Assembly: GCA_030950085.1 (NCBI GenBank)
Contig: JAUZRW010000134.1
Coordinates: forward strand, 1 to 64,000
Source of the DNA: Anaerolineae bacterium
GTDB taxonomy: Bacteria > Chloroflexota > Anaerolineae > Aggregatilineales > Phototrophicaceae
Direction of reading: 5' to 3'
DNA length: 64,000 nucleotides
The notes beneath the pieces are model-generated. The model worked only from the letters and a program-made list of their open reading frames with translations, was not told the origin of the DNA and ran no database searches. The position numbers and the translations under genes were made by a program. Shown here piece by piece: positions 28,993 through 38,098 of the stretch (within the stretch, counting starts at the first letter, position 1; the number at the start of each line of letters is the position of its first letter).

Positions 28993-31059
28993 CTATTCCT
29001 CGTCAACTTTCATCTGTGCAACAATTTCTTCTTGGATATGTGATGGCATATTTTCATAATGGGAGAATTCCATGGTATAGACACCCCGTCCACCTGACAT
29101 TGAGCGTAAAACATTACCATAACGCAGCATTTCTGATAAGGGAACTTGGGCATTAATCACACTTTTCTGTCCAACTGTATCCATCCCTTGTACCCGTCCG
29201 CGCCGCGTCGTCATATCACCCATAATATCACCCATCATCGAGTCTGGCACCGTGATTTTCACATTGACAATCGGTTCAAGCAGAACAGGTTTGGCATCTC
29301 TAAAGGCAATTTTGAAACTTTCGCGTCCGGCTATCTGGAAAGCTATGTCTTTGGAATCTACCGGATGCTCTTTACCATCAAATACAACCACCTTGACTTG
29401 CACCACCGGATAACCGGCAATCACGCCTTCTTCCAATACTTGCCGAATACCTTTTTCAATGGAGGGTAAGAACGATGAACTAATTGAGCCACCGAAAATC
29501 TTGGTCTCATAAACAAATTTTTCTTCGGTGGGCATCACGCGCAAATTAACACGCCCATATTGTCCTGCGCCACCAGATTGCTTTCTATGGGTATATTCGC
29601 CCTCGGCTTCTATGGTGACGGTTTCTTTGTATGGCACTTTGGGTACTTCTGTGTCGATACCCACACCCAACACTTCGGCTTTATTCAATATCGTCTGGAC
29701 ATGAATTTCACCCATGCCTTCCAAGACAGTTTGGCGCGTATCGCTATCTTGTCGCCAACGGACAGTCGGGTCGTTATTGGAAAGTACGGTCAAAATTTGC
29801 CCCATTTTTGCGCTATCCGCTTGTGTGCGTGGCGTGACGGCAACCATATACAAGGGCGCAGGGAAATCAGGCTTTACAATTTTGAAATCGGCATCTTTAT
29901 CAGCAAATGTGTCGCCTGTTTTCGTGTTATTGAGTTTCGCGGCTGCCCCAATATCACCCGCATGGAGTTTTGGCACTTCTAATTGTTCTTTACCACGCAC
30001 CACAACTAGCGTCCCGAAGCGTTCTTCTTCACCTGTCTCAGCATTAATGTTGCGACTATTTGCAGAGATAACCCCCGAAAAAATACGGAAGTAATTCAAT
30101 GTGCCAAAGCGGTCAGTGGTTGTCTTAAAGACATACGCCGCAAGTGCCTTATCATCGCTCTGAGGCGCTGTAATATATTCTGTTTCTGCTGCGCCTTCAC
30201 GTTCGATACGAACACGTCGCACTGATGGAGCAGATGTATAAGCAATCAAAGCCTCCATAAGCGGATACGTACCAATATTGGCTGTACCCGATGTCACAAA
30301 TACAGGCACTGTCCGCAACAAGTGAGACCGCGAGGCTTTCCGCATTCCATCACGAATATCATCATTGTTGAGTGTTTCCTCATCAAAATATTTCTGCATC
30401 AAATCATCATCAGCTTCGGCAGCCGCTTCAATGATTTCCATGCGCCCCTCTTCGACAACATCTACCATATCATCCGGCAAATCAGAGCGTTCTTCACCGA
30501 CATCGAAATAGGCTTTTTCTGTGACGAGATTAGCAACACCTTTGAAATCTGCCTGCTGCCCGATTGGAATCATCACGGGGATAAATTTGTATTTGGGGAA
30601 GGCTTCGCGCAATTGCTCTAATACATTTTCGTAATTTGCATTTTCGCGGTCTACCTTATTAATAACAGCAATCATTGGCTGTTGATATTCACGAGCATAA
30701 TCCCAAACCAGTTCTGTACCCACTTCGACACCACTCACGGCATCAACCACAACAACTACCGCATCAGCAACGCGCATGGCATTTTTGACCTCACCTTGAA
30801 AATCAGTGAAGCCGGGTGTGTCCAGAAGGTTGATTTTGTGGTCATTAAATTCAATCGGCACCAGAGATGTATTGATGGACATGCCGCGTGAGCGTTCTTC
30901 TTCATCCCAGTCAGAGACGGTATTTTTGTCTTCGACCTTGCCCATACGTGTTATTGCTCCTGTGTTATAGAGCAATGCCTCAACCAGTGAGGTTTTCCCA
31001 CATCCCTGATGCCCCACTACAGCGACATTTCTAATCTTGTCCGTTGTATATTCCTTCAT
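28993..31059 (-). CDS. Elongation factor G-like GTPase (EF-G2-type paralogue)
   Basis: This 688-residue protein has full EF-G domain order. The G1 loop reads 'VGHQGCGKTSLVEALL' rather than the 'GHIDAGKTT' of canonical EF-G. G3 is 'LLDTPGFTDF' and G4 'VINKVDREN'. This G1 form marks the EF-G-like clade found beside a housekeeping fusA in many bacteria. Domain IV is present ('YTHRKQSGGAGQYGRVNLRV'). It may act in ribosome recycling or a stress-related translation step. A canonical EF-G should be elsewhere. The 465-bp upstream region holds an inverted repeat and a 90-bp repeat. Confidence 0.88.
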   Translation of the reverse strand: MKEYTTDKIRNVAVVGHQGCGKTSLVEALLYNTGAITRMGKVEDKNTVSDWDEEERSRGMSINTSLVPIEFNDHKINLLDTPGFTDFQGEVKNAMRVADAVVVVVDAVSGVEVGTELVWDYAREYQQPMIAVINKVDRENANYENVLEQLREAFPKYKFIPVMIPIGQQADFKGVANLVTEKAYFDVGEERSDLPDDMVDVVEEGRMEIIEAAAEADDDLMQKYFDEETLNNDDIRDGMRKASRSHLLRTVPVFVTSGTANIGTYPLMEALIAYTSAPSVRRVRIEREGAAETEYITAPQSDDKALAAYVFKTTTDRFGTLNYFRIFSGVISANSRNINAETGEEERFGTLVVVRGKEQLEVPKLHAGDIGAAAKLNNTKTGDTFADKDADFKIVKPDFPAPLYMVAVTPRTQADSAKMGQILTVLSNNDPTVRWRQDSDTRQTVLEGMGEIHVQTILNKAEVLGVGIDTEVPKVPYKETVTIEAEGEYTHRKQSGGAGQYGRVNLRVMPTEEKFVYETKIFGGSISSSFLPSIEKGIRQVLEEGVIAGYPVVQVKVVVFDGKEHPVDSKDIAFQIAGRESFKIAFRDAKPVLLEPIVNVKITVPDSMMGDIMGDMTTRRGRVQGMDTVGQKSVINAQVPLSEMLRYGNVLRSMSGGRGVYTMEFSHYENMPSHIQEEIVAQMKVDEE

Positions 31060-31145
31060 GAAAAAGTCTCCAGAGGTTAAATTATTTTCGGTTTGCTATC
31101 CGCACTGATGATAAACTGAAACATATCATTGAATGACATCCTAGG

Positions 31146-31168
31146 GGTGTACTCATGGCAAGTACACC
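31146..31168. promoter_or_regulatory. Perfect 8-bp inverted repeat upstream of the EF-G-like gene
   Basis: GGTGTACT (31146-31153) and AGTACACC (31161-31168) flank a 7-nt spacer, about 90 bp upstream of the EF-G-like start. No T-tract follows on either strand. It could be an operator or a 5'-leader hairpin. Confidence 0.4.
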
Positions 31169-31332
31169 TTGCTGCGGATAGAGGATGTTAAAGTGCTATC
31201 ATTCCTATCAAGGATTTTAAGTCGTGCATAGGTGTTTGTCAAAAAATAGTGGCACTATCAACACTGTAGTTTTCCTTGTGACATGTCCCATTCAACAACC
31301 TGTCGGAGATTCCTTCTCAGTTCAAGTCCATC

Positions 31333-31422
31333 CTTGTTTAACAAACTATCCTTGTTGAACCTATAGCCTCTATCGCAGATTGCAATTTTGTGTGAGGCGC
31401 GGCGAAACCCCGAAAGGGGCTT
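31333..31422 (-). repeat. 90-bp structured intergenic repeat, copy C
   Basis: Reverse complement of copies A and B, from AAGCCCCTTTCGGGG (at 31422) to TTTGTTAAACAAG (at 31333). It lies in the gap between two divergent genes, about 100 bp before the SHMT-GcvT gene. In this copy CTTGTT(T/G)AAC occurs twice, 18 bp apart. Confidence 0.85.
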
Positions 31423-31524
31423 ATGCCAGTTTCTTACCATTTTCTATCCCCACTCGTATCTTGAAACACGGCATGTTAGAATCGCGCTCATCTTCTATAT
31501 TACAATTGCACAATAGGGGTTCGC

Positions 31525-34500
31525 ATGGTCGAAAAAGTTGAACAAGATTTCTTATTTAGAGGGTCGCTAGATGAACTTGACCCCGATATAGCCGAATTGG
31601 TGCGCCACGAAACGGCACGCCAAGCCCGCACTATCATTATGATTCCGTCCGAAAGCACGATTCCAGAAGCCGTCCGTGAAGGCGTAAGTAGCTCTTTCAG
31701 CAATATCTATGCCGAAGGGTATCCGCTTGATAGCTGGCGAAAACTCGGTGAGCGTGACTTACTTGATTACGGGACACGCCTCTCAGAATATCGCCGCAAT
31801 GCCGATAATCGCTATTATAAAGGCACAGAATACGCCAACATTCTCGAATCTATTGCACGCCGCCGTTGTGCTGAAATATTCGCCAATGAGCGCGTGAGTG
31901 CCGATAACCTCTTTGTCAATGTGCAGCCGCTATCCGGCGCACCTGCCAACAATGCAGTTTATACCGCCTTTGCCAATCCCGGCGATACAGTTCTCAGCAT
32001 GAATCTCATTGCAGGTGGGCATCTGAGTCATGGCTCACCTGTGAATCGCTCTGGCAAGTGGTTCAATATTGTCAGTTATTCTGTGGATGATGAAACTGAA
32101 CAACTCAATTATGATGATATTCGCGCCCTTGCACTTGAACACAAGCCGAAAATCATTATTGGTGGCTATAGTAGTTATCCTATTGAGCCAGATTGGGAGG
32201 CTTATAAAGCGATTGCTGATGAAGTCGGTGCGCTCTTATTAGCCGATGTCGCCCATTTTGCGGGCTTAATCGCAGCCGGAGTCTATCCAAATCCAGTTGG
32301 TATTGCAGATATCGTCACATTCACGACCCACAAAACGCTCAATGGACCCCGTGGCGCAGTCATCATCACCCACCGTAAAGACTTATCGACAAAACTCGAT
32401 AGAGCCGTCTTCCCCGGTGAACAGGGTGGTCCCCATATGAACAGTATAGTCGGCTTGGCTGTCGCGCTCAAATTCGCACAAACTGAGCAATTCAAGCAAT
32501 TACAAAAACAAACTGTGGCTAATGCCCGTCATCTCGCTAAACGCCTCACAGAGCGCGGTTTGCGGATTCCACATGGCGGCACAGACTCGCATATGTTAGT
32601 TGTTGACTTAAAAACAATCGTCGGTGAAGATGGCACGCCCTTATCCGGTGATATGGCAGCCCGTATCTTAGATTTAGTCGGAATCGTCTGCAACCGTCAG
32701 ACCATACCCGGCGATACGTCGGCACTGCGCCCATCAGGTATTCGTCTTGGCACACCATGGCTCACACAACGCGGCGCAGGTCTGCAAGAAACTGAAAAAC
32801 TAGCCGATATCATTGCCGATGTCCTCTTAGCCTGTAAGCCTTTCAGTTTTACTGGACGTAATGCAGCACGTGCTAAAATCGACTTTGACACCTTCCATAA
32901 GGCACGCCTCGCCACCCGTGATTTGATTGATTCGCTTGGCATTGATACCGATGCTAAAGCTGATACTTACCCACATTTTTTCTATAGTGATGACGAATAC
33001 AGTTCCGGTTGGCATACATTCTCTATTCAAGGCAAAAAAGCCGATTTATTCCTTGATACGACAGCGACGAGTGCTGTTCATAGTCTCACCAATGGAGATA
33101 TCCACCCCACGAATATCCTTGAAGTCGATGGCACATTGATGGCGAGTGCTTGGCTCGGAAAAGTCAGTGACAGTGAATATATCCTCCACGTAAAAGACAA
33201 TGTAGCGCGTGTTGCGGCATGGTTACGGGCGCTATCCGATGGCTATGTCGTCTTTGACAATCAGGACTTGTACGGGAAAGTTCCCGGTTACGTAGTGGTC
33301 GATTATGTTGGAAAATCAACAAAACCCCTGACTACACCTAATGAAGCTGATGGTTATGCAGATAAAGTCTATTTCATTGGCATGAATGGCGAAAATCTGC
33401 AATCGTCTGGCGACAGCCTCCCTGCCTTTGAGTGGAACACGCCCGAAGCAACAGGTCTCAAGAGTGTATTGTGGGATATTCACAAAGACTTAGGCGCAAA
33501 AATGGGCGAATTTGCGGGTTATGATATGCCCCTGTGGTACGACTCTGTGTCGAGTGAACATTTAGCCGTTCGCAATAATTCTGGTATTTTCGATGTCACG
33601 CATATGGGTGTCTGGGATGTGCGCGGCGAACGAGCAGAAGCATTTCTTCATGCCATTGCCGCCAATGATGTCGAACGCCTAAAAGTTGGCGATTCGCACT
33701 ATACATTCTTCCTTGACGAAAACGGCATCCCATTTGATGACCTGATGATTTATCGCTTGGCGAAAGACCATTTCTTCGTCGTCGTCAATGCGTCCAATAA
33801 CGATAAAGATTGGGCTTGGGTCAATGCCGTAAAAGACGGGAAAGTCCGTATTGATGCCAATATGCCCTCGCGTCGCATCAATGCTGACGGAGTAGAAATT
33901 CGTGATTTACGAACTGAGTCATCAGGGGCTGACCGTCGCGTTGATATAGCCTTACAAGGACCCAAGAGCAAAGATATTTTGCTGGCAATGCAAGCCAGTG
34001 ACGACGACAAGAAACAAGTCAAAAATCTCAAATGGGCAGGAATCATCCGTGTCACGTTAGAGGGCTTCGATTTGATAATCTCACGCACGGGCTATACAGG
34101 TGAGCGCATTGCCTATGAAGTCTTCCCACATCCTGATGATGCACCAGCAGTCTTTAATCGCCTGATGGAACTTGGCTCAGTTCCCTGTGGATTAGCCGCA
34201 CGCGATAGCCTTCGTATTGAAGCAGGCTTACCGCTATATGGTCATGAACTTGAAGGTCCATTAAACATGAATCCAGCCGATGCGGGTATGGGTGCTTATG
34301 TTAAACTGTACAAACCCTTCTTTGCTGGCAAAAGTGCCTTCATCCAGCGCGAAATCAAACGCGATGCTGAAATTAGTCGCTTCCGTATGGATAACAAAGG
34401 CGCACGTCCGGCTCATCAAGGCGACCCGATTGTCGATAATCGTGGACGTGTAGTGGGCATTGTGACGAGTTGCTCCATTGACCGCGAAGGTTATCAGTTA

Positions 34501-34665
34501 GGACAAGTCTATTTGAAGAAAAGTTACCGTAAAATGGGGGTACAACTAGCTGTTTTCCCCAGTTCAGCACGCGCAAAGGCTAAAAGTCTCGCAAATATGA
34601 AACTCGGTGATAGAGCGCCTATGCCCGAACCAGTAACGATTCTTCGACGCTTCCCAAAACGCTAA
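31525..34665 (+). CDS. Serine hydroxymethyltransferase-aminomethyltransferase (GlyA-GcvT) fusion
   Basis: This single 1046-residue frame joins two C1 enzymes. Residues 1 to about 475 are SHMT: 'YAEGYP' and 'RYYKG' (with about 28 extra residues between them), 'LADVAHFAGLIAAG' with the PLP-stacking His, and 'TFTTHKTLNGPRG' with PLP Lys270. Residues about 485-625 are a further segment ('FSIQGKKADLFLDTTATSAV') that looks like a shortened GcvT-fold half without its folate site. Residues about 643-1046 are a complete GcvT T-protein: 'GIPFDDLMIYRL' with the catalytic Asp, and 'SRTGYTGERIAYEVF'. SHMT makes serine from glycine and 5,10-methylene-THF, and the T-protein produces that methylene-THF. The fusion therefore could channel it. 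The gcvH-gcvPA-gcvPB operon lies 7 kb downstream and has no separate gcvT. Confidence 0.92.
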   Translation: MVEKVEQDFLFRGSLDELDPDIAELVRHETARQARTIIMIPSESTIPEAVREGVSSSFSNIYAEGYPLDSWRKLGERDLLDYGTRLSEYRRNADNRYYKGTEYANILESIARRRCAEIFANERVSADNLFVNVQPLSGAPANNAVYTAFANPGDTVLSMNLIAGGHLSHGSPVNRSGKWFNIVSYSVDDETEQLNYDDIRALALEHKPKIIIGGYSSYPIEPDWEAYKAIADEVGALLLADVAHFAGLIAAGVYPNPVGIADIVTFTTHKTLNGPRGAVIITHRKDLSTKLDRAVFPGEQGGPHMNSIVGLAVALKFAQTEQFKQLQKQTVANARHLAKRLTERGLRIPHGGTDSHMLVVDLKTIVGEDGTPLSGDMAARILDLVGIVCNRQTIPGDTSALRPSGIRLGTPWLTQRGAGLQETEKLADIIADVLLACKPFSFTGRNAARAKIDFDTFHKARLATRDLIDSLGIDTDAKADTYPHFFYSDDEYSSGWHTFSIQGKKADLFLDTTATSAVHSLTNGDIHPTNILEVDGTLMASAWLGKVSDSEYILHVKDNVARVAAWLRALSDGYVVFDNQDLYGKVPGYVVVDYVGKSTKPLTTPNEADGYADKVYFIGMNGENLQSSGDSLPAFEWNTPEATGLKSVLWDIHKDLGAKMGEFAGYDMPLWYDSVSSEHLAVRNNSGIFDVTHMGVWDVRGERAEAFLHAIAANDVERLKVGDSHYTFFLDENGIPFDDLMIYRLAKDHFFVVVNASNNDKDWAWVNAVKDGKVRIDANMPSRRINADGVEIRDLRTESSGADRRVDIALQGPKSKDILLAMQASDDDKKQVKNLKWAGIIRVTLEGFDLIISRTGYTGERIAYEVFPHPDDAPAVFNRLMELGSVPCGLAARDSLRIEAGLPLYGHELEGPLNMNPADAGMGAYVKLYKPFFAGKSAFIQREIKRDAEISRFRMDNKGARPAHQGDPIVDNRGRVVGIVTSCSIDREGYQLGQVYLKKSYRKMGVQLAVFPSSARAKAKSLANMKLGDRAPMPEPVTILRRFPKR

Positions 34666-34681
34666 TACACCAAAATAGCAA

Positions 34682-34707
34682 AGAGGCACTTATCTTCCAG
34701 TGCCTCT
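34682..34707 (+). terminator. First hairpin after the SHMT-GcvT gene
   Basis: AGAGGCACT (34682-34690) pairs perfectly with AGTGCCTCT (34699-34707) across an 8-nt loop, 17 bp after the stop. Only a weak T-tract follows. Confidence 0.6.
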
Positions 34708-34769
34708 GTCATTCTACAGTCAGTAAACTTCCGTTTTGTGTTTTTGCGCCGCATATGCTGTCATCACAA

Positions 34770-34811
34770 ATCACCCTCTATGAACCTATGAATTGTAGAG
34801 AGTGATTTTTC
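34770..34811 (+). terminator. Second hairpin with T-tract after the SHMT-GcvT gene
   Basis: ATCACCCTCTA (34770-34780) pairs with TAGAGAGTGAT (34796-34806) with one C-A mismatch, followed by TTTTT. It is a good terminator on the + strand and precedes a converging gene. Confidence 0.65.
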
Positions 34812-34838
34812 ATGTCCAATAATGACGCAGCAGCTTAT

Positions 34839-36293
34839 CTATGGCGTAGCAATTTCCTCAACAACGATTGCCTCAAGTTGATAGAAGTTTGTGGCACAAT
34901 TATTGACCCAATTAGGGTCATTAGTAATTGTTTCTAACAATAAATAATCCGCGATATCATATTCTAAGTCAGGAATACGAATAGTCGCCCCTTCATCTGC
35001 CGATGAGAGTATTTCATGGCGAGCATCCCAACCACGAGCATACGTTTCAAATTCGGGGTAACGTATCAGATTACTGCCAATAGTCTGCAACGGCAAAAAA
35101 GCCATCATACCGATAATTGACCATAGCGTCGGCTTGAACATAGGGCTACGTTGCAGTCGCACTACCCAATTGCGGCGTATTGCAGCACTCGCAGTCAAAT
35201 AAGCCCAAACAACAATCATCAACATCTGTACCAAACGCGCTGATACGAGAGTCCGTGATGCCACAAAGCCCAAGGCATAGATATTGGGGACAACCACAGA
35301 CATGATCAGCAATATACCACTTCCTAATGTAAATAGTGCTATATAAGTGGGTTTCGGTAACGCATACGGTTTATCTGTCGCGTACACACCATAATAAGCG
35401 ATGAGACCCACAAATACTGTCAAAAACAGAAACAGCATATGAGCTAAACCAAATGTTTCGGCGATAAGAAACAATCCAGTGAAAACAAGTGAAGTATAAG
35501 CCAAACGGGGTAGCGATACACGCTGATAATCGAATACCTCGTTAACCCGTTCTTGTCGAATAGCGATGCCGGGCGCAGTTACAGCAAATATAAGCCCTAT
35601 TAATCCCGCAACTAATCCAACACCGACAATCATAATATAGCCCCGTCGCCATGTACGCGGAACGACAGGTATCAATAGTAATCCTAGTCCATGTAATGTA
35701 ACAATAAATGTTATCGAAACTTCTGTAAAACCACACAAAGCCAATACAATAGCCGCATGAACGGCAGCCATGATGATATCCTCTTGAGGTGTTCGTGGGT
35801 GACGAAAATACCTCAGCAGTGCGCCGACATACATCACCAAGAGTATCACAGGCAAAACATAGGGAATTGTCGCGCCATACCAATAAATATTCTGAAGACT
35901 GGGAACACTATTTACCAAAACAAAGGTCATAATTAACGCTAAAAAAGCAGATCCTTTTTGTGGGTGGGGCAAGCGAACCCTTTCAGCAAGAGGGCTAAAG
36001 AACACAAATAGAGCCACAAACCAGCCCACGATTAGGAGTGTCGGTAATATTGGATGAATACTCGGTTGGAGTGGTGCTAAAGCATATTTCATAAAAAATG
36101 TGCTGTACGCACCAGACCATTCATGATATTGTCTAACAATCCCATCAACGACTCCATATTCTAGCCCTTGATATGCCGTACAATAATCATCCGCAATTAT
36201 CCGCGAAAAACTTCCCAGAACAGCATATGTACCAAGCGCCGTAAGAATCAACACTCCAATAATCAGGGTTACATAACGTACAATACGCGGCAT
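34839..36293 (-). CDS. Polytopic membrane protein, DUF6056-like
   Basis: This 484-residue protein has about eleven hydrophobic spans. Near the N-terminus is 'RIIADDYCTAYQGLEYGVV', and after it 'QYHEWSGAYS'. This acidic DD pair in the first extracytoplasmic loop resembles the GT-C type membrane glycosyltransferase layout, and DUF6056 proteins share it. The substrate is unknown. It ends with a soluble C-terminal tail of about 80 residues. It may make an operon with nothing; the GT39-like gene upstream on the same strand is 282 bp away. Confidence 0.75.
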   Translation of the reverse strand: MPRIVRYVTLIIGVLILTALGTYAVLGSFSRIIADDYCTAYQGLEYGVVDGIVRQYHEWSGAYSTFFMKYALAPLQPSIHPILPTLLIVGWFVALFVFFSPLAERVRLPHPQKGSAFLALIMTFVLVNSVPSLQNIYWYGATIPYVLPVILLVMYVGALLRYFRHPRTPQEDIIMAAVHAAIVLALCGFTEVSITFIVTLHGLGLLLIPVVPRTWRRGYIMIVGVGLVAGLIGLIFAVTAPGIAIRQERVNEVFDYQRVSLPRLAYTSLVFTGLFLIAETFGLAHMLFLFLTVFVGLIAYYGVYATDKPYALPKPTYIALFTLGSGILLIMSVVVPNIYALGFVASRTLVSARLVQMLMIVVWAYLTASAAIRRNWVVRLQRSPMFKPTLWSIIGMMAFLPLQTIGSNLIRYPEFETYARGWDARHEILSSADEGATIRIPDLEYDIADYLLLETITNDPNWVNNCATNFYQLEAIVVEEIATP

Positions 36294-36376
36294 TTATCAT
36301 CTCCTAGTATTTTGCAACATCATTTTGAGTATATTACGCAGTATGTGAAATAACTGTCCAATCTAAAAGTGCCTAT

Positions 36377-36412
36377 TTTGTTTTTTGAAGCGCCAAAACG
36401 CCAAGTCGCCAA
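36377..36412. repeat. Short remnant of the CGCCAAAG-type dispersed repeat
   Basis: GAAGCGCCAAAACGCCAAGTCGCCAAA resembles the GCCAAAGCGCCAAG block of the repeat at 10641-10764. It lies in the 282-bp gap 36294-36575, which otherwise shows no gene. Confidence 0.4.
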
Positions 36413-36575
36413 AATAATTGATGAATGAACGAGATGACACCTACCATAAGCTGAAATGCTGACCTGCTGAAAGCTATTCTTTCGCTTACAACAAGTCAAA
36501 ATACACATTGAATCGCTTATTCTATTTCACATAGAACGTATATTATTTATGCTAACTCATCCCACATACAATTCA

Positions 36576-38087
36576 TCAATTCATCACAAGCAATCGACAC
36601 TCATCTGTTATCATCTCTGATGGAAATTGCCCAAGCAGTTCATCAAGTACAGCCCTATCATCATCGTTTATAGCACAATAGAGATACTTTATTGAACGTG
36701 TGTCTGTTTCAGCTTGAAGAATGGCATCTTGTGGAGCAATACCATATACCAACGTCCGATAAGTATAATAATCAATGCTGGGATGGACATCTGCAAGGTT
36801 CGTTAAGATGATATCAGTTTCTTGACTGTAGTTTGGTAAAATTGCAGAAATCTCTTGAAAATCAGGCACCTTGGCAACTTGGTGTAATATCACAAACCAA
36901 ATGATACCAAGGACGCTTGACCAAACCAGTATCGCAACGACAAGTGGACGAGCAAAGCGCCCTAGCCCACGCCGAGATGCCAGCCATAATTGATGAACAG
37001 CAAGCACTGTGCCGATGATGAATATCGGCATATAGAAGATTTTGTAGTAGTCATGCACATAAAACGCATTGCGAAAGACCAGCATATAGCCCGTTGGTGC
37101 GCCCAGTAACGCGATAATCACGGCTCTGGTGAGACTTTTTTTGCGGCGAATAGCAATCGTCAAACCCCATGTTCCAAAAACAACAACAGCTAACGTCATG
37201 GCTGAGACCATGTGAACAAAAAGTTGGACTATAAATTGCCTGATTGTAAAGGAAGCGCTACCGCGTCCAAGTGTGCGATTGCTGGTACGAAATACAAAAG
37301 CATTGAGCAGATCTGTAATGGCTCCCGGACGCTGAATGTCATAAAATAGTGGGATTGCGACTGTTGACAATAAGGTAATGATGCCCACACCAATAATAGC
37401 AATGCGATGTTTCTTCTTCCCATAAATCAGTGCCACTAAGCCTAATGTCGCAAAGAAAAATGCCGATGCCCATGCTATCCACATGGCACTAACGGCTAAG
37501 ACTGCAAGAATAATACTTCGGCGTATCGTAAATCGGCGTATCCAGTTGATAAAAACCGTGATAAAAAGATAAATAAACGGCAGAGCCAAAGGTTCATGAT
37601 TCGGCATTCGTCCGAAGTAAGCAATCATCGGCGTGAAGCCATAAAATATCAAAGCAAGCAAGGCTAAGTGAGGGTTCAGCAAGCGCCGACACAAGACATA
37701 AAAGGCACTCAGGCTTATCATCGTCGCAAAGATAGAGACCAAGCGCACGGATATCTCTTTAGGCCATGCATCAGGATAAGGCATTCCGCTTTCATAGTAG
37801 CCAAAAATTTCTGACGATAGCCAAGCTGTCCACACAATCAACGGTGGATGATTGACATAATAACGGAGCGTTGCAGGGTTAGCAGGTCCCGGCGTAGTCG
37901 TTATGAGATAGCCCAATTCATCTGCGCCATAGAGTGCATAATTGCGAATTGCCGTACTAATCCAACGCCCATTTTCATCATGATGTCCGTACCAACCCAC
38001 ATTGATTCGCACAGCTAGTAATGCGAATATGCCCAATAAAATGACTACAATCCTATGATATAGGATATCTTGTCTTGCTTGCATCAT
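36576..38087 (-). CDS. GT39-type membrane glycosyltransferase (ArnT/PMT-like)
   Basis: This 503-residue polytopic protein has the GT-C acidic motif 'WYGHHDENGRWISTAIRNYA' in its first external loop, followed by 'LRYYVNHPPLIVWTAWLSSE', typical of dolichyl/undecaprenyl-phosphate-mannose utilising enzymes. About eleven membrane spans follow, and a soluble tail of about 100 residues. It probably transfers a sugar from a lipid carrier to a protein or glycolipid on the outer face of the membrane. The downstream end is close to no other gene; the TrkA-like gene upstream lies 11 bp away, which suggests co-transcription. Confidence 0.82.
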   Translation of the reverse strand: MMQARQDILYHRIVVILLGIFALLAVRINVGWYGHHDENGRWISTAIRNYALYGADELGYLITTTPGPANPATLRYYVNHPPLIVWTAWLSSEIFGYYESGMPYPDAWPKEISVRLVSIFATMISLSAFYVLCRRLLNPHLALLALIFYGFTPMIAYFGRMPNHEPLALPFIYLFITVFINWIRRFTIRRSIILAVLAVSAMWIAWASAFFFATLGLVALIYGKKKHRIAIIGVGIITLLSTVAIPLFYDIQRPGAITDLLNAFVFRTSNRTLGRGSASFTIRQFIVQLFVHMVSAMTLAVVVFGTWGLTIAIRRKKSLTRAVIIALLGAPTGYMLVFRNAFYVHDYYKIFYMPIFIIGTVLAVHQLWLASRRGLGRFARPLVVAILVWSSVLGIIWFVILHQVAKVPDFQEISAILPNYSQETDIILTNLADVHPSIDYYTYRTLVYGIAPQDAILQAETDTRSIKYLYCAINDDDRAVLDELLGQFPSEMITDECRLLVMN

Positions 38088-38098
38088 GAACCTTTAAC

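Noticed and set aside
31258-31440. Possible small gene on the minus strand upstream of the SHMT-GcvT gene
   Set aside because: Most of it is repeat copy C read through, and it has no ribosome-binding site or protein-like composition.
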